Positions 1 through 13,061 of a stretch of 64,000 bases of DNA are shown here, one piece after another (the stretch's first letter is position 1; the number at the start of each line of letters is the position of its first letter). Made by a program: the position numbers and the translations under genes. This stretch comes from Agrocybe praecox (Eukaryota > Basidiomycota > Agaricomycetes > Agaricales > Agrocybaceae), in contig OZ024840.1 in assembly GCA_964017145.1 (NCBI GenBank), positions 4,216,001 to 4,280,000 of the forward strand, read 5' to 3'. Under the pieces are notes generated by a model that saw only the letters and a list, made by a program, of their open reading frames with translations, had not been told where the DNA came from and searched no databases.

Positions 1-594
1 AGTTGGATCAGTGAGGATATGGTATTAAAATTACGCTTCTTGGGTGTACTGTTAAAAATTGTAATATTTCCACCGGCCGACATTATGCTTCCACCATGTA
101 TATCAAAGTCCCGTGAAGCCCCAAACAATCCAGTTCCAGAACTTCCAGCACGATTATCAGAATCATACGCTGAGAGGTACAAATGATAATTCTACATACC
201 TTGCTATAAGACTTGTCGCCATGGAAGAATGATGGCCTTCAAAACGATAAGCACTCGATTCAGCCACGTCCAAATGGCGATCCTTGATTTGAAAACCCTC
301 GTAAGATCGCTTATTTAAAATGAGGGTCTTTCTTTAAAAGGCAACCTACTCTGAGAACTCGTAAGTCGCTTGCTGGTGAAAGGCTTCTGCGTCTTTTTGC
401 AAGGGTAACCTGAGTGTTGGGTGCGTAATGTGAGCATCATGTAGTAGCCGTTTGGGCACCAGTGAGCATACGGGAGAACTCCTACCATGCGCCATGACGT
501 TATCAATGTTTTTGAAACCGAACAGAAGAGCTCAAGTGCTCAATGCGAAAGGAAGTAAGATGTTTTAGGCAGTGTTGGGCGAAGGTCATGGGTA
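1..594. other. Intergenic, no gene recognised
   Basis: I see no open frame with family resemblance or sensible splicing here. Only short chance frames are present on either strand. Confidence 0.5.
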
Positions 595-1163
595 AGGCTC
601 CAACCGTACTGTATAGGATACTGTATATATACAGTTACAACCGTATATGTATATGTATATGTATACAGGGTCTCGATGATGTGGTGTATATCGTACAGTA
701 TACAGTAGTTGTTAATATTCGCCTTATTTGAGACGGAATTAGGACGGATGGCTGAGATATAATTGTCTAAATTTGGTCTAAATACAAACAAACCACTTTA
801 GGACTATTTCTTTCCCTTCAACGTTGCCCAGAATGCTCAGAAATGTACCGACTGATGACCCGTCAGCCACTTGGCACCAGTTCTAGGCACCTGTGTCACT
901 GCAAAATATTTTTTCTGATCTGCGAATATTCATGAAGACCAGTACCTTCTCTCAAGAATCTCCAAGGCTCTTTTAACAAAGTTGGGATTTTTTTCACATA
1001 TAAGTGCCCCTCAAATGGAGAAGAAAGCACGGTGGAATTTTTACCTAGCACATATTTTGAGCAAAAACACATAACCCTGCATCTAGTGTTCGTATACTGT
1101 ATACAAACTGTATCCGTATAAATACACCTTAAGCCGTATACATATACAGTACGGTTGGAGCCT
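595..1163. mobile_element. MITE-like element with TA target duplication
   Basis: The two ends are perfect inverted repeats. The left end begins AGGCTCCAACCGTACTGTAT and the right end is its exact complement (21 bp, 23 bp if the flanking TA is counted). Each end is bordered by the dinucleotide TA, as left by Tc1/mariner- or Stowaway-type insertion. The 569-bp body has no transposase frame and is rich in GTATAC/TATATG steps, with a short (TATATG)n run at about 645-665. Inner sequences near both ends are also loosely complementary. I infer a non-autonomous DNA element; the superfamily is a guess from the TA. Confidence 0.7.
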
Positions 1164-1165
1164 TA

Positions 1166-2463
1166 GGCCTTAATAGTCACTCCTATAGTTCTTCCGACAC
1201 CTGTTTATATCCTCGCAATCTGCCTTGTGTGATGAACCAGGCCGTTCGCGATCCAAACCTGGTCAGGCAAGACTGAACAACATGTCCGAGGTAACCCCTG
1301 GGTCAATCGCATACACATATATACTCGTAAGTTTATTTACACCAACTACCGCTCGTTAATTGCACTGCTAATAGTACCACTCTTAGTTCCGGCACACAAT
1401 AGCAGCAGTGAACGATTGGCGAGACGACGAGGATGTTTTCGACCGCACAAAAAAGGTTACTATGCAATATGCGACCTTTTTGAGAAGGGCGACGACGGCG
1501 AAACATGGATGACGTGGGCAGCTGATACTCTTTCCTTTGGAATAGGTAAGTTTTGCATCCTATATATTCCGCGCTCTACTACCCGCACGTTGATCTATAA
1601 AACTATATAGAACTGTTGTTGGCGACGATTGGCAAACTCCGCTGGACGAAGAATCAGACGACGACTCTCTCATTCGCCCAATGTCTCTCCAAGCATTGAA
1701 ACGTCAGCGCGCAAACAAGGAAGTCCTGGCATCCAAGCCGCCAGGAGACAAGATGCCATCCCAGAGCCCTACCAACAGAGCAGCCACACCGTCCATTTCA
1801 TCTCCAGCCTACGCCATCACCATACCTCCTAATGCCCAACAAGCAACGCCATTTGGTTCATCTACCAGACCCCATGACTCGCCTGCATCCTCTCATCCAG
1901 TCCAGCATCTTCCTGCGACAAACCACCGTTGGACCTTACCTCGTGAGGTATTGCTAGGTATTGAATATCTGCTTTGGCTGATGGCCACTGTGCATGGCGA
2001 CCGGTCGGATTAAACGTGTCTGCAAATATACAGAAAACACTCCAGCATCATACACGACTATCATATGCATTATCTTCTATACTCATCGAACGTTTTATAG
2101 TGAACTTGGCAAGCCGTCGTAACCACGGCGGGAATCCTGCTGACCAATAGAAAATTACCAGTGAGCTGTGGCCGGCCGGTCCGGTGACCAGCAACTGCCG
2201 CGCCTTTCATGGTCGTAGGAACATATTGAAGCCCCGCAGAATTTTCTCGTTCTTGTTGTAGCATTTATTGGGCGTTCAAGTGTACATATATAGAGAAAAA
2301 TAGTAAAAAAATGGTGTAGCTGCTTGGGCGGGCCTCTTCCGTGTTTAAGGCCTGATGGTGTTTACATTTGTCTATTTGCCTCCCAGGAACGTTAACCGAT
2401 GGTATAATTAGGAATAACCCGCTGTGGATACGTTCGTCGCGGGTTCGCTAGGTCGAGAAGCTC
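1166..2463. other. Intergenic with one weak open frame
   Basis: A frame on the plus strand from about 1622 to 2013 (ATG at 1681) encodes an S/P/T/Q-rich polypeptide of about 110 residues. A possible intron (GTAAG at 1545, acceptor near 1608) precedes it, but no upstream frame joins cleanly. It resembles no family I know and may be a decayed exon. Nothing else is seen. Confidence 0.3.
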
Positions 2464-2943
2464 CTAATACAGTAGAAATATTAACAACTTGAGATAAGCA
2501 TGTCGCTGGGACCAACGAACCCTAAGTTCCCGGTCTTTAGGTCCTATTTTCCTATCAATTTCAACGCCATTGATCCATAAAATAAATGCCGGAAGCTTTC
2601 GCATCTTTAGGGAGGAAAAAAGAAAACATGTTGTCGAAAGGCTCACCTCTTTGACGTTATATGGGCCAGCGTTTGTGACAATATCTGGATGTTCCTCGCA
2701 GTCAACTGTATAGAAACGAAGATATCTCGTATAATCCGGGCTCAATGAGAAGAAATCGTATGTCGGTCTGATATTGTTGCAGGGAAGGGACCACTGAAAG
2801 TAGAACATGACAACAAAAGTGGCCCTGCTGTTTATCTGAGAAGTTTGTGGCGATGAGCAGGGCGACGCAGTAATTCGTTAAGCATGACATACTATGTTTC
2901 GTAATTCCTCTCGCGATATGATCTCAGTCGTATTGCGTTGCAT
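2464..2943 (-). CDS. Thioredoxin-like protein with SLPC active site
   Basis: Three exons (2943-2893, 2835-2647, 2604-2464) join in phase 0 across GT-AG introns to give about 126 residues, close to a single thioredoxin domain. Exon 1 reads MQRNTTEIISREELRNI, matching the usual N-terminal strand and helix of fungal thioredoxins. The core beta strand and active site follow as FVVMFYFQWSLPCNNIRP, so the normal WCGPC is WSLPC and the first catalytic cysteine is serine. Then come FYTVDCEEHPDI (VDVDE-like strand) and KLPAFILWINGVEI (the cis-proline PTF strand has become PAF). The start is the only ATG giving the canonical N-terminus. It cannot be a normal dithiol reductase; a monothiol, binding or scaffold role is inferred. 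The C-terminus after GPKDRELR diverges and may involve a further intron. Confidence 0.75.
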
Positions 2944-3957
2944 GATCAACACTGAATGTTAATACACACGGAGACAAGATGCAGGTGTGGGTGGATGGAG
3001 GGAGAGACGGTGCAGGAGTTCAGTCAACTGAGACATTGAGGTGATTGAGGAAGAGCTTTATTGCTTCGTAATTATGGCATTCCGTAATTTGGAGTCAGAG
3101 GATGTCATGAAGTAGAATGGGTCGTGGGTATCAATTTTCCCGAAGAGAAGTCCAACAAAAATGATAACCAATCGTGTTTTTGCATCGTGGATCGAAAGCT
3201 TCAATTTAACACGTAAGGATAACATAAGAAAGGTCGAAATTGTGTTGAAGACCCCATCCGTGGTGGAAATACGATGGCTTGTTTAGGTTTCTTCTGGTGG
3301 AGAACTGTGTTATTTCTATAGCAAGCTGACGCGACCATACCGGTTATACTACACCGTGGCGCAAGACGCCGCCGCTGAAAGGGGAGTGGATGTGAAAAGA
3401 TGGAGCGTGCCCAGACAAAGATGGCCACATCGTCCTGTCAATCATGCCAACGCATGGCCAATCAGAGATTGCGGACCGTGACGCTATTTGCACAGTGTGC
3501 ACCAGAGGAAATAGATGAAACCTTGAGGTCTGGAAGAACAAACCAACATGACCAGAACTCGTTCTTGATAAATACAAACCTTGAGAAGGAAACCAAACTA
3601 TTTATTACACGACGGTTGATAAGAGACATCGCTCACCTTTCCATTCGTAAAATAATTCAACTAGACGCCACACATACTCAGGGCTGTGCTCGTTGTGGTG
3701 AAGAGGCCTCCCGCAATCACGCTGATATCCGTAGAAAGGCGCCTTGTGGCAGTGTCGTTTGTGTAGATGGGAATTAAAGACTCTTCCATTTGGCCTTTTG
3801 GGAAATGTGGAGGCGGATTGAATCTCAGAGACGGCGTGAGATTTTGATATCAATCGACATGATCGAGATTGGATTTACATCACAAGATAGGGAAAAGGGG
3901 CACAGAGTGTAAGTACAGTTGTCCAGAGGAAGATATGTTCTCTTGGAGTCGTACTGA
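2944..3957. other. Intergenic, possible decayed exon on minus strand
   Basis: A minus-strand frame between about 3853 and 3645 ends in a plausible donor (AAAG|GTGAGC) and has balanced composition, but I cannot connect it to other exons or name a family. It lies just beyond the end of F-box copy A and may be a remnant. Confidence 0.3.
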
Positions 3958-6473
3958 TCACTCAAAATCTAACACATCCTCGTCTCCCAAGTAACCCTTC
4001 CGTGTATAAGCAGTCGAAAAGAAATCCTTGTCAGGCCGACTTTCCTCCAGGTCGTCTTTTCCTTCCTCAATCCTCGGGGGCCAGACATAAACGATGAGCG
4101 AATTTGGCGTTGCATCAATGTAAGGGATGATGTCTTCACTCGTTGGGTTAAGTATGCCATGACTATGATACAAGGAATAAGGCCCAACACAAACATATGT
4201 TCAACAATGATACGTACTCTTTTATCGCATGTTGCCATAGCTTCACCAGATTATCCATCTTTTTGCAATGTATGCATATCATGCCTTTCTCCAGAGGTTC
4301 CGCCTGGCTTCGCTTCAATTCTTCTTTCAGGCGAAGTCGAGCCATATCAACTTGTGCACTATCCAGCAATTGCAATGGGATCTTCTTATCAATTCTACGA
4401 GGCGATGAAGGGTGAATATGGAAAAGCTGAACGTTATGTAAGACGATCGGCTGAGGTATCTGAAATGAAATATTGAACACACACCACGGAGGACCACATC
4501 AGCACAGCACGACCTTTATGGTTCTTATGACAATGAAGACATTCATAGATAGGACAGGCTGCATCCATCTCTGCGGCAGTCACTCTTTTAGGATCTAAGC
4601 CAGCTAATCGAATTGCCTTGCTCATCGCCTTGAAAATTTTACGCTTGAAAGAAAGGCATTTCGATGCGTTCCAGTACGATTCCGATAGCAATCTGCTGAC
4701 TAGTTCCTCGTCGTTGGATGGTTCGCCTGCATGGCTTTCTTCGTCTTCACTGGAACTAGAGCTATCTGACAAGCATGGCCTCCTTATCGCCCTCATCTTC
4801 CTCATCTTCCTAGAGCCTAAGGGTGCCGTTGATACAGCGATGCATAATCACTGGAGGATATCTCAATGATGGGGTTTCGCATTTCCGGCACGAAAATGAG
4901 GTCGTTGCTAGCTCCCAAATGCTGTCGTTACAAAACTGATGTCCTGCGCCCATTTGGGTGGTGATGAGATCAAGCAGTTCTTGGATGGCTCATTCCCGCC
5001 ATTGCGTCGTGATGTCAAGGAAGAGGAGATGAATGTCTTTGAGTTTCTCTCTGATGGTCGTCGCATCGATGTCGTGTGCCATTGTACTGATAATTGTCTG
5101 GACGACAGGATAGCGGAAGACGTCGCTTACTGTGGGATAGAGCGAGTTGGCCGGAAGCGTCTCCACATGCCGCTCCCAGGCGTTCTTCAATTCAGGTAAG
5201 ACAGTTTTCAATAAAATTCGACGCTCTTGTTGCAGACGCTCTTTCTTCACTTGTGTCATGAATTTGTTGACTCGCAGATAGATGTTAGACCATACTATCG
5301 TGTGTTAATGAGGCTTGCTCTTAAAGCAACAAGAAAGTAAAAACATACTGCGTTCGGTGAGATCTTTCGAGCATGCATTGTTGATGACAGTCAAGTTGTA
5401 AAGCTCGTTCCGATCATCATCATCCATTTTGGAAATTTCGTTCTGCCACTCGGAATTCTGGATCCTTTCCCAAATGCTGGCATAAAGTAAGTACACGAAA
5501 GACACTATAAATCCCTTTAAAGCGTACATTGCTTTCCTTGACACTCTTTGTTCGATAGTCCGCGTCGCAAACCAATCTTCGCAGAGTTCCCCATGCTGAG
5601 ACAAGTCAATGGTGGTGCAAAACTAGCTCCGAGATAAAACAAACCTCTTTCATATCCACCAGTTCATCCCTCTTCGATATAAACCACTTCAAGGGAGACG
5701 GAAACACCTTCACCGCGTTAGCCCAAGTTGAAAGACTTCTTTCACAATAGAGTTTTTTGTTTGCTGAACCAAAAGTCAGCGAAACCGGACTGTGGTCAGT
5801 TTGAGTGAGTACTCACAGGATCCTACTTCAAATGAAAAGAAATTTCTCTCAAAAAACTCTCGGGTCTTGAAATCAAGGTCTGAAGGAAGGGAATGTTGCA
5901 ACTTATCCCACTCCAGGAATCTAGACTAGGTGAGTGAAGGCCAAAGCGACGATGAAGAGACTCACTCTGTACCCAGTTCCAAGCATTTTAGACATACTCG
6001 CAAACATACAACCCATTCGATTAAGCATTTGACCTTTCTCGAGCATAACTATTTGTGAAAAGTCAGTTTAAAATCCCAGAACAAAGGAGCAAGACAAAAC
6101 TCACGCTGCATGCTTTCTCAAACAAAATAGACGCGAAGACAGGTTCACTCATATATTCCGGGGTTTCTGGTATGTTTTCAAGGAGAGACAAACTTCTTTT
6201 CCACACCGTAATCGAATTTGATCGGTTCATGAGGAAGGCGCGAAGATTCTTTGAACTACGAGAAAGTTGCAAAAGGTCGGTAGGTTCTAAATTTCCGAAA
6301 ATCTGTCATAACATGAGTAAGATTCAACAGTCAAATAGACATATACTAACCTCTACAAGAATATCGAGAGGCATATCAATTAACTTGTTCAGTTTTCCTC
6401 TGAGCCCCCGAAACCTTTTGCCACTTGTCTTGCTCGCATTTTCCTCTGCTGTTCGCTTCACCCTTTTTTTCAT
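3958..6473 (-). pseudogene. F-box/Cys-His family copy A, disabled
   Basis: First of six paralogs. Exon 1 (6473-6351) carries the start of the F-box (KLIDMPLDILVE). Exon 2 (6302-6105) continues IFGNLEPTDLLQLSRSSKNL. Later exons hold C-x2-C-x12-H-x-C near 4870 (RKCETPSLRYPPVIMHRC), YECLHCHKNHKGRA near 4545, and CIHC followed by H-x4-H near 4230. The protein ends VYVWPPR plus a tail to 3958. Two lesions are visible: a TGA at 4992-4990, where the intact paralog C reads arginine, and a 1-nt frame shift near 4815 just after the HRC motif. The downstream frame remains well conserved, so inactivation is probably recent. The upstream in-frame GTG at 6521 is not needed; the first ATG is 6473. Confidence 0.8.
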
Positions 6474-7070
6474 CTCTTCTATAAGCCCACGAGCTATGGG
6501 TCCAGTGTGCTTGTGGATCACCTAGTTCCATCTTTCCGGTGGATGCTTGACGTGAAGGAAACAAAAAAGATTTGGGGCCGACCGATTGACCAGTGGGGAG
6601 CTGACAAAAAATCATAATGTTTCACGTGAGATCGGGACCTCAAGGCCTCAAAAATCATCACGTCCGATATGGTTCAAGACGACTGTTTTGTGTCTTAAGA
6701 CTGTTTTCTGTACCATCATCATGGTGATAATTCAGTGTGCGTGACGGTGGTTTGACGCGTCAAGTTACGTGTGACCACATCTATATCATATACAACTGCA
6801 CTCTTGTTTAGTACACAACCATGTGTAATATAGTGGTCAGAGCGACACGCTCTCAACTTACAGTCAGGGAAGCGGTCTGAGCAGTGAACGACGCCGCGTG
6901 AGAGTATTCGTGCTCGATCTCTCTTATTGACGGCCCCTCGCTACTGTGCCTAGATAAGTTTGCGGCGTACATACAAGATACTGTCAAGAATTGATATGCA
7001 ATGATTTTAAACCCGAAAAATATGTAGGATCGCCAACCATGTCTATTCCCAACTTGGAGTTTTCACATAT
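6474..7070. other. Intergenic between F-box copies A and B
   Basis: This spacer holds the inferred promoter of copy A and the 3' flank of copy B. No further gene is recognised. A tRNA-like stretch near 6825-6900 lacks a B-box. Confidence 0.5.
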
Positions 7071-9563
7071 CTAACCTCGGTGGCCAAAAATAAAATACAG
7101 AGGAGTCCGGCGCAGCTCCAATAAAAGGGACAACGTCTGTGTTGTATACAGAATTTACTGGCAAGTTGTGGCTAAAGAAACCCCATGAAATTAGCACAGC
7201 ATAAACTAATCACGCAAGGAGGAAAAAAAAATAGAACAAAGACGTACTCATTCTTTACGTGGCTAGCCAGTTCAAGCATGTTTCCAAGTCTTCTGCAATG
7301 CATACATATCATGTTTTTAGCATCCGGTGCTGCAAAGGCACGTAGTCCTAGTTCTTTTAAACGAAATCGGGCGTAGTCAACTAAGGTGTCGTTTTCGAGA
7401 AGTAGTAAGGGTTCTATCCCGCCGACTGCGCGAGGAGAAAGTGCGTGAACATGGTAGGGCTTTGAATGCAAATAAAAGAGGTTAGTTCATAATAATAAAA
7501 GTAGGGTTTCCTTACCACACCCAACCAGCCGAAAGTCGCTCGACCTTCGTTTCTCCGATGGCAAGATAGACATTCATACACGGGGTTCAGAGCGTTCATT
7601 TGTGCAACGGTCACATTGGAAGGCTCCAAACCCAACAACCTGATGGCACGTTCCAAGGCTAAAGAGCAACTCGGATCGAAGAAAATACAACCCGAACCGT
7701 TCCAAAAATTCTGCGATATAATGTAATTCATAAATTCTTCGTCCCCAATTATTTCCATAGAATTTAGGTAGTCAAATTCTTCATCCGAGTCATCCATCCT
7801 AGATCGCGAAGGTAAGGTGGCACAGGGGTGCACCGCTATCCGTGGAAATCTTAGATTTGCTGCCTTGCATGTGCTGCACGAGAAAACCACCGATGGTTGT
7901 ACGAGAATGTCCTCCGGAGCAATGGCTGTCTGCCCTATTTCAATTTTGGAGGAAATGAGATCGAACAAGGATTTAACGATGTGCGCACGCCAGTAGACCA
8001 TAATATCGCCACGGGACGTATTTAACACTGATGCGAGGGAATTCCAAATGGCTGCACGACCCCCAGGAGATCGCAAGACAGCCAAAGGAATCTCATCAAT
8101 GGCGGCACGAATGGCAGGATAGCGGAAAACTTCGCTGACACTGGGGTACTCCACGTTGGCTCGCAGTTGTTCTACAAACTTGGCATAGATAGCGTCCAAG
8201 ATAGGTAGACATATCTCTAATCGTTGACCGCGCAGACTCTGGGCGTGCCGTTGTTTTAATTCCTTTATATAGACGTCGGTCTTCTTGTCTAATACAGGAA
8301 ATGCTGTTGAGTGCGGCATGAGTAATTGGAGAAAGCAAAAACGAATTAAAAAACTCACTCAATTTGGTAAACTCCTTCAACGCCGCCCTTTCTATAGCAG
8401 GGAGCAGCGAATCAAGCTCCCGTTCAAATTCATCTCCCAACTCAGCCACATCTTTGGCCCATCGTGGATCATTTTTTATACGATTGAGGATGCTGTACGT
8501 ACGGATTATTACTAAAGGACGACTGAAGAGAAGAAATACACGTACTAAGTTCTTCTCTCTTGTACCTGCATAACTTCCAACTCTCTTTGCCTTCTATCCC
8601 TTTTTTCTAGCCATGCTTCGCATAATTTACCATGCTAACATTCATCAACATAAGTGGGGTGTCAAATAAAGCCAACGTACCTTTCTCATGGCTTGTACTT
8701 CTACCTTCTTAGCTAGACACCAAGCTTGGATGCTTTCCTGATCACCGTTGAAATGTCGAAGTTCCAAACGCCATTCACGGATGACCCTTAGACTGTACAG
8801 TGGTTTATGATCTGATCATCGACATCGGTCAAAGGGGTGATGACGTAGTACGTCGGAATACACTTACGTTCAGTGGCAAGAGAAGCAAACTCTTTGTTGA
8901 AGAACTTTGCAGTCCATGACTCTAAGCCATTGTAGAAGGGCAAATTATCCCACCGGGAGTATCTGCAACAGTTTCAGCACGAAATTTGGGATACTAACTT
9001 GCAAAGTGCTCACTCTTCGGCGTCAGTGCCCCGACACTTTGAGCATACCCTCACACGCGCAACCCAGTCGAATTGGAAAAAAACGGTCCGCGAGCAAAAC
9101 TACGCGTCTTTTGTCAGTAAAAAATTGGGAGATCAATCCAAGGAATTAACTCACGTAGCAGGATTTTTCAAGCAGAAGGCACGCGTAGGCAGGTTCACTT
9201 ATATATGGCGGGCATTCCGGTATGCCTTCGAGCAAAGCCAGACTCCGTTTCCAGATTATGATGGATGTTGAACGATTAAGTAAAAATGCCCGCATATCCT
9301 TCGTACTCCTGCAGACACTCAGAAGATCTAGTGGAGTTAACATCCCGAAGATCTTTATTGTAGGTTAGCATAAGAAAAGGGGGAGAGCGATCATGGCTCG
9401 TAAGAATGCGATGCACTTCAATCAGGATATCCAATGGCATATCGAGCAATTTAACAAGTTTTCCTGTGTTCAACATCTCCCATCGAGTTTGTTTCTGCAC
9501 ATTATCCTTCCGGGGTTTACGCTTTCTTCTATCTGTGTCATCGTTATTCCCAACTTCTGACAT
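7071..9563 (-). CDS. F-box/Cys-His family copy B
   Basis: This copy appears intact. It starts MSEVGNNDD (ATG at 9563). The F-box runs LLDMPLDILIE, then, after a short intron, LTPLDLLSVCRSTKDMRAF. Next comes the W..R.RVC.KC cluster. A long exon below 8290 contains DKKTDVYIKELKQRH, SCSTCKAANLRFPRIAVHPC (C-x2-C-x12-H-x-C), YECLSCHRRNEGRA and the CMHC...H-x4-H finger. The last exon ends VFYFWPPRL at 7071. About nine short introns are inferred. The role inferred from the F-box is Skp1-dependent substrate recognition in an SCF ubiquitin ligase, with the Cys/His clusters as candidate zinc sites; the substrate is unknown. It is one of three same-strand neighbours (A, B, C) that look like tandem duplicates. 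Confidence 0.8.
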
Positions 9564-10418
9564 GATTACGGCGGTCGAAAGAGCTTGGAGTTTGGGAAGG
9601 GAAGCAAATCAGAGAAAAGAGAAAGCCTGACGTTGTTGTTGGGGACTGGAAATGTTGTATCGGCATTTTATAAGATTATCGGACCTAGGTGAGCAAGAAC
9701 ACACAAGGTACTGTCTTTTCGTGGATCGTTGAAAGTCCCACGCATTTAGGATTATTCCCTAAACGGGAGAGAAGTGATTCCATCAGGGTAATTATAGACC
9801 GGCCAAGGACTGTGCTTTTGTCATGAGGCCAGGGACTGAAGGATCAGGACAAGTGAAACAGGATAGGAATACGGAAGACTTGGTGCAGGAGCGCGGAGGA
9901 CTCAGGAGGCCACAAACGTCATATATTCGTAATCGAGGTTTTTTTTACTAGATAGGCATATCTTAGCGTTGGATGCAAGCAAGCGAGATGTTGGCGTGGT
10001 ACCGAACCCTTTGAAAAAGCGCGTGTAACTTTGATATCGTGGACATTCCACGAGCATCCTCAAGAATAACAACCTGAGGAATCCGATATGATATAGGGAC
10101 TAAACGCAACACAACGACTTTACCACCCTATGCTGGGGCACACCGTGTTCATGATCCAATGAAAACGTGTTGACATTGTAGGGCAAAGCAAAAATAAAAA
10201 CCTTAACAAATATTAATGTCCAGGTTTTAAGTCAGACACCAAATTAAGTTTACATACCCGACTTGGGAATAGTCATCCTTCAAGCCAATACTCAATGAGA
10301 AGCAAACAGGGAAAGAAGAACCACAATGAATTGAAAGGTGTGTTATCATACGGAAAGACAGAGGAACTATGGTTTTCCTGAGATGACATATTCCTTTTAG
10401 AGACAGAGAAGGTCATCG
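9564..10418. other. Intergenic between F-box copies B and C
   Basis: AT-rich spacer with no recognisable gene. It should hold the promoter of copy B, just above 9563, and the 3' flank of copy C. Confidence 0.5.
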
Positions 10419-13061
10419 TTAATCTGAAAACGAAAGGTAGTACTCGGTGAACCTTCCGCCGTTGCTGTACGACCGACAGGGCACACGCCTCCGCTTTTTA
10501 TCACTGCTCTCTTCTACTACCCTCGGAGGCCAGACATAAACGACAAGTGACCTTGGTTTTGTTCCGAGGTGAGGAGCCACGTGCCGACTGCATGGCTGGG
10601 TCAGTTCGTGCTTTTCGGTCACTTTGTGCCTAAACAAACAAGATCAGCAGCAAGCACAGAAACGAGTCACGTCCACAGAAATACTTACTCTTTCATCGCA
10701 TGTTGCCAAAGGTCCGCGATATTATCGACTTTCTTGCAATGTATACATATAGTTCTTTTCGCAGATGATTCTGCTTGGGCTCGCATGGATTCTTCGTATA
10801 GACGACGCCTAGCGTATTGAACCTGTGCAGGATCAAACAGCTGTAAGGGCATTATTCCGTTAACAGCGAGAGGCGAAGATGGGTGAATGTGAAAGGGCTT
10901 CAATTGGACAATCAATTAACATGACGCCAGTACAAAATTCAAGTTGGACTTACCACGAAGGTCCAGCCTACAGCAGCGCGCCCTAGGCGTTTCTTATTGC
11001 ATGGGAAACATTCGAAGACGGGGTTCGCTGCATTCATATCTGAGTGTTTCGCGATATTTGGATCCAGTCCAGCAAGACGAACAGCCTGGCACATCGCCTC
11101 AAACGTAGTACGCTTAAACGATAAAAACTTTGATGCAGACCAATAAGATTCCGAAAGGATTTCGCTCAAGAAATCTTCGTCAGTGAATGGTTTTTTGTCG
11201 TCTTCATTGTGGCTCAAATCGGGGAGCAAGCCAGACAAATCAATTCCTATTGATGGAAAGGATAATTGTTTCTTCTTCCTGGACGGTAATGCAGCGATAG
11301 CACAGTCATGCATAATCACCTCAGGACATCGCAGTGACTGTGCTGGACACTTGTTGCAGGAAAATAAGGTTGTCGCTAGGTCAAAGATGGTGTTCCGATG
11401 GAATTGATAATCTGCGCCCATCTCGGCAGTGATAACATCAATTATTTCTTGAACGATTCGTTTGTGCCACTGGGCAGCAATTTCAGGGAATTTCAAACGC
11501 AACCGATCGAAGTGCTCGGGCTGAACAGCAGCTTCTTCGGCATGGTTTCCAATTTCGTCGATAACTTCTTGGATTGTAGGATGGCGAAAAACCTCCCCCA
11601 CGCTAGGATAGAGCGAATTAACCGGGAGAATTTTCACATGTTCCTCCCAAACCTTCTTCAGTACTGGCAAACAACTTTCCAACAACTCCCTGCGTTCGCG
11701 CTGTAGGCGAAGTCTTTTCACTTCCGACATATGTTCGTTGATCTTCTTGTCGAGGTTCGATAGAACTATAACAATTAAGTTATGTGTTATGTCGCAAAGA
11801 GAAAGCTGGAGCATACCGCGCTCAGTGAGATCCTTCGCCGATGCGCTGACAATGGAAGGAAGTTCGTGAAGGTCTTCAAGGTCCGACTGACACATTTGAG
11901 ATAACTCCACGCCCCACTCAGAGTTTTGGATTCGCTCGATAATGCTGCGATACACACAGAATAAGCATCTTAGGAAGAAGGAACAGCAGAACACCATACT
12001 TCTCCTTCCTCGTATGTCTTCGAACTTCCTCAAGGGTTGTTTGCGAGCGATTCCATTTATGCAACCAATCTTCGCAGGAGTCTCCGTGCTATTGATACAT
12101 CACATATGAGAATATATATGCAGGCTATAACCCAAAACGTACGTACCTTTTTTATGGCCTCAACCTGGTCTTTCTTCGCTTCGCATCATGTCTTGACAGC
12201 ATCGAGAGAAAGTCCCTCGAGTTCTTTAGACCACGCGGAAAGAGTTTTGACGCAGTAGTACACATAGCCTGCTGTACATGATATATCAGCGTAAAGAATT
12301 GGTTTCTTTGTCTTTGTCAACACCTACTGTATCCATATCCGGACGAGTGAAAATTGTCTTTAAAAAAAATTCGAGTCCAAGGATCGAGGTCATGGCCAAG
12401 CTGAGGATCTAAATCCCACCATACAACAAGCCTAAACGAATCACGACATGAAAAACGAGGTATAGAAGCAATAAGAAAAACTCACTCCGCGCTGGATTTT
12501 ATACACTTCTGACAAAGGCGTATACCTCCTACCCAGTCAATCATGAATCTGACTTTCCTTGAGCACGACTATGGAAAAACGTCAGTAAAGAGAGGTCGAG
12601 AAATATCGCGAGGAACTTACATGACAGCTCTTTTCAAACAAAAGAGATGCATACGCAGGTTCACTCATATTCGAAGGGGGCTCGGGCATTCCTTCTAGAG
12701 ACGATAGACTTCTTTTCCATACAGTAATTGCGTTCGAACGACTCATGAGGAAGGAGCGCCAGCTCTTGGAGCTTCGAGACAGTTGTAAAAGATCAAATGG
12801 GTGCAAAAGCCGAAGAATCTATCATGGAGTGAGTAAAATCGTCGAATGAGAAGATTATGAACTCCTTACCTCGATGAGAATATCCAGGGGCATATCAATC
12901 AGCTTGGTGAGTTTTCCCTTATGACCACGAATTTTTTTGCTCGAGGGATTATCGACATTTGGCTCTCCTTTTCTTTTTCTGCCTTGTTTCTTCTCTTCTA
13001 GATTCACAGTTGGCTCATTTACCGCACCATTTGTGGTGGTTTGCCTTTTGTTATCCGACAT
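10419..13061 (-). CDS. F-box/Cys-His family copy C
   Basis: This is the cleanest minus-strand member. ATG at 13061 gives MSDNKRQTTTNGAV, then a K/R-rich stretch and the F-box LIDMPLDILIE continuing, after an intron, as PFDLLQLSRSSKSWRSFL. A long exon (about 11760-10945) carries a basic helical region (VKRLRLQRERRELLE), the family motif LPVNSLYPSVGEVFRHP, SCNKCPAQSLRCPEVIMHDC, LSESYWSASKFLSFKR and FECFPCNKKRLGRA (N replaces the usual H). Then follows CIHCKKVDNIADLWQHAMKE with the final His encoded in the next exon, and VVYVWPPRV with a basic tail. I found no stop or frame break. The F-box suggests an SCF adaptor role. It is divergent from copy D across a 917-bp spacer. Confidence 0.83.

Noticed and set aside
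3344..3777. Opposed 77- and 125-codon frames
   Set aside because: Neither matches a family nor joins to neighbouring exons.
6825..6905. tRNA-like stretch (TAGTGGTCAGAGC)
   Set aside because: It resembles an A-box but no GGTTCRANNCC B-box or acceptor pairing follows.
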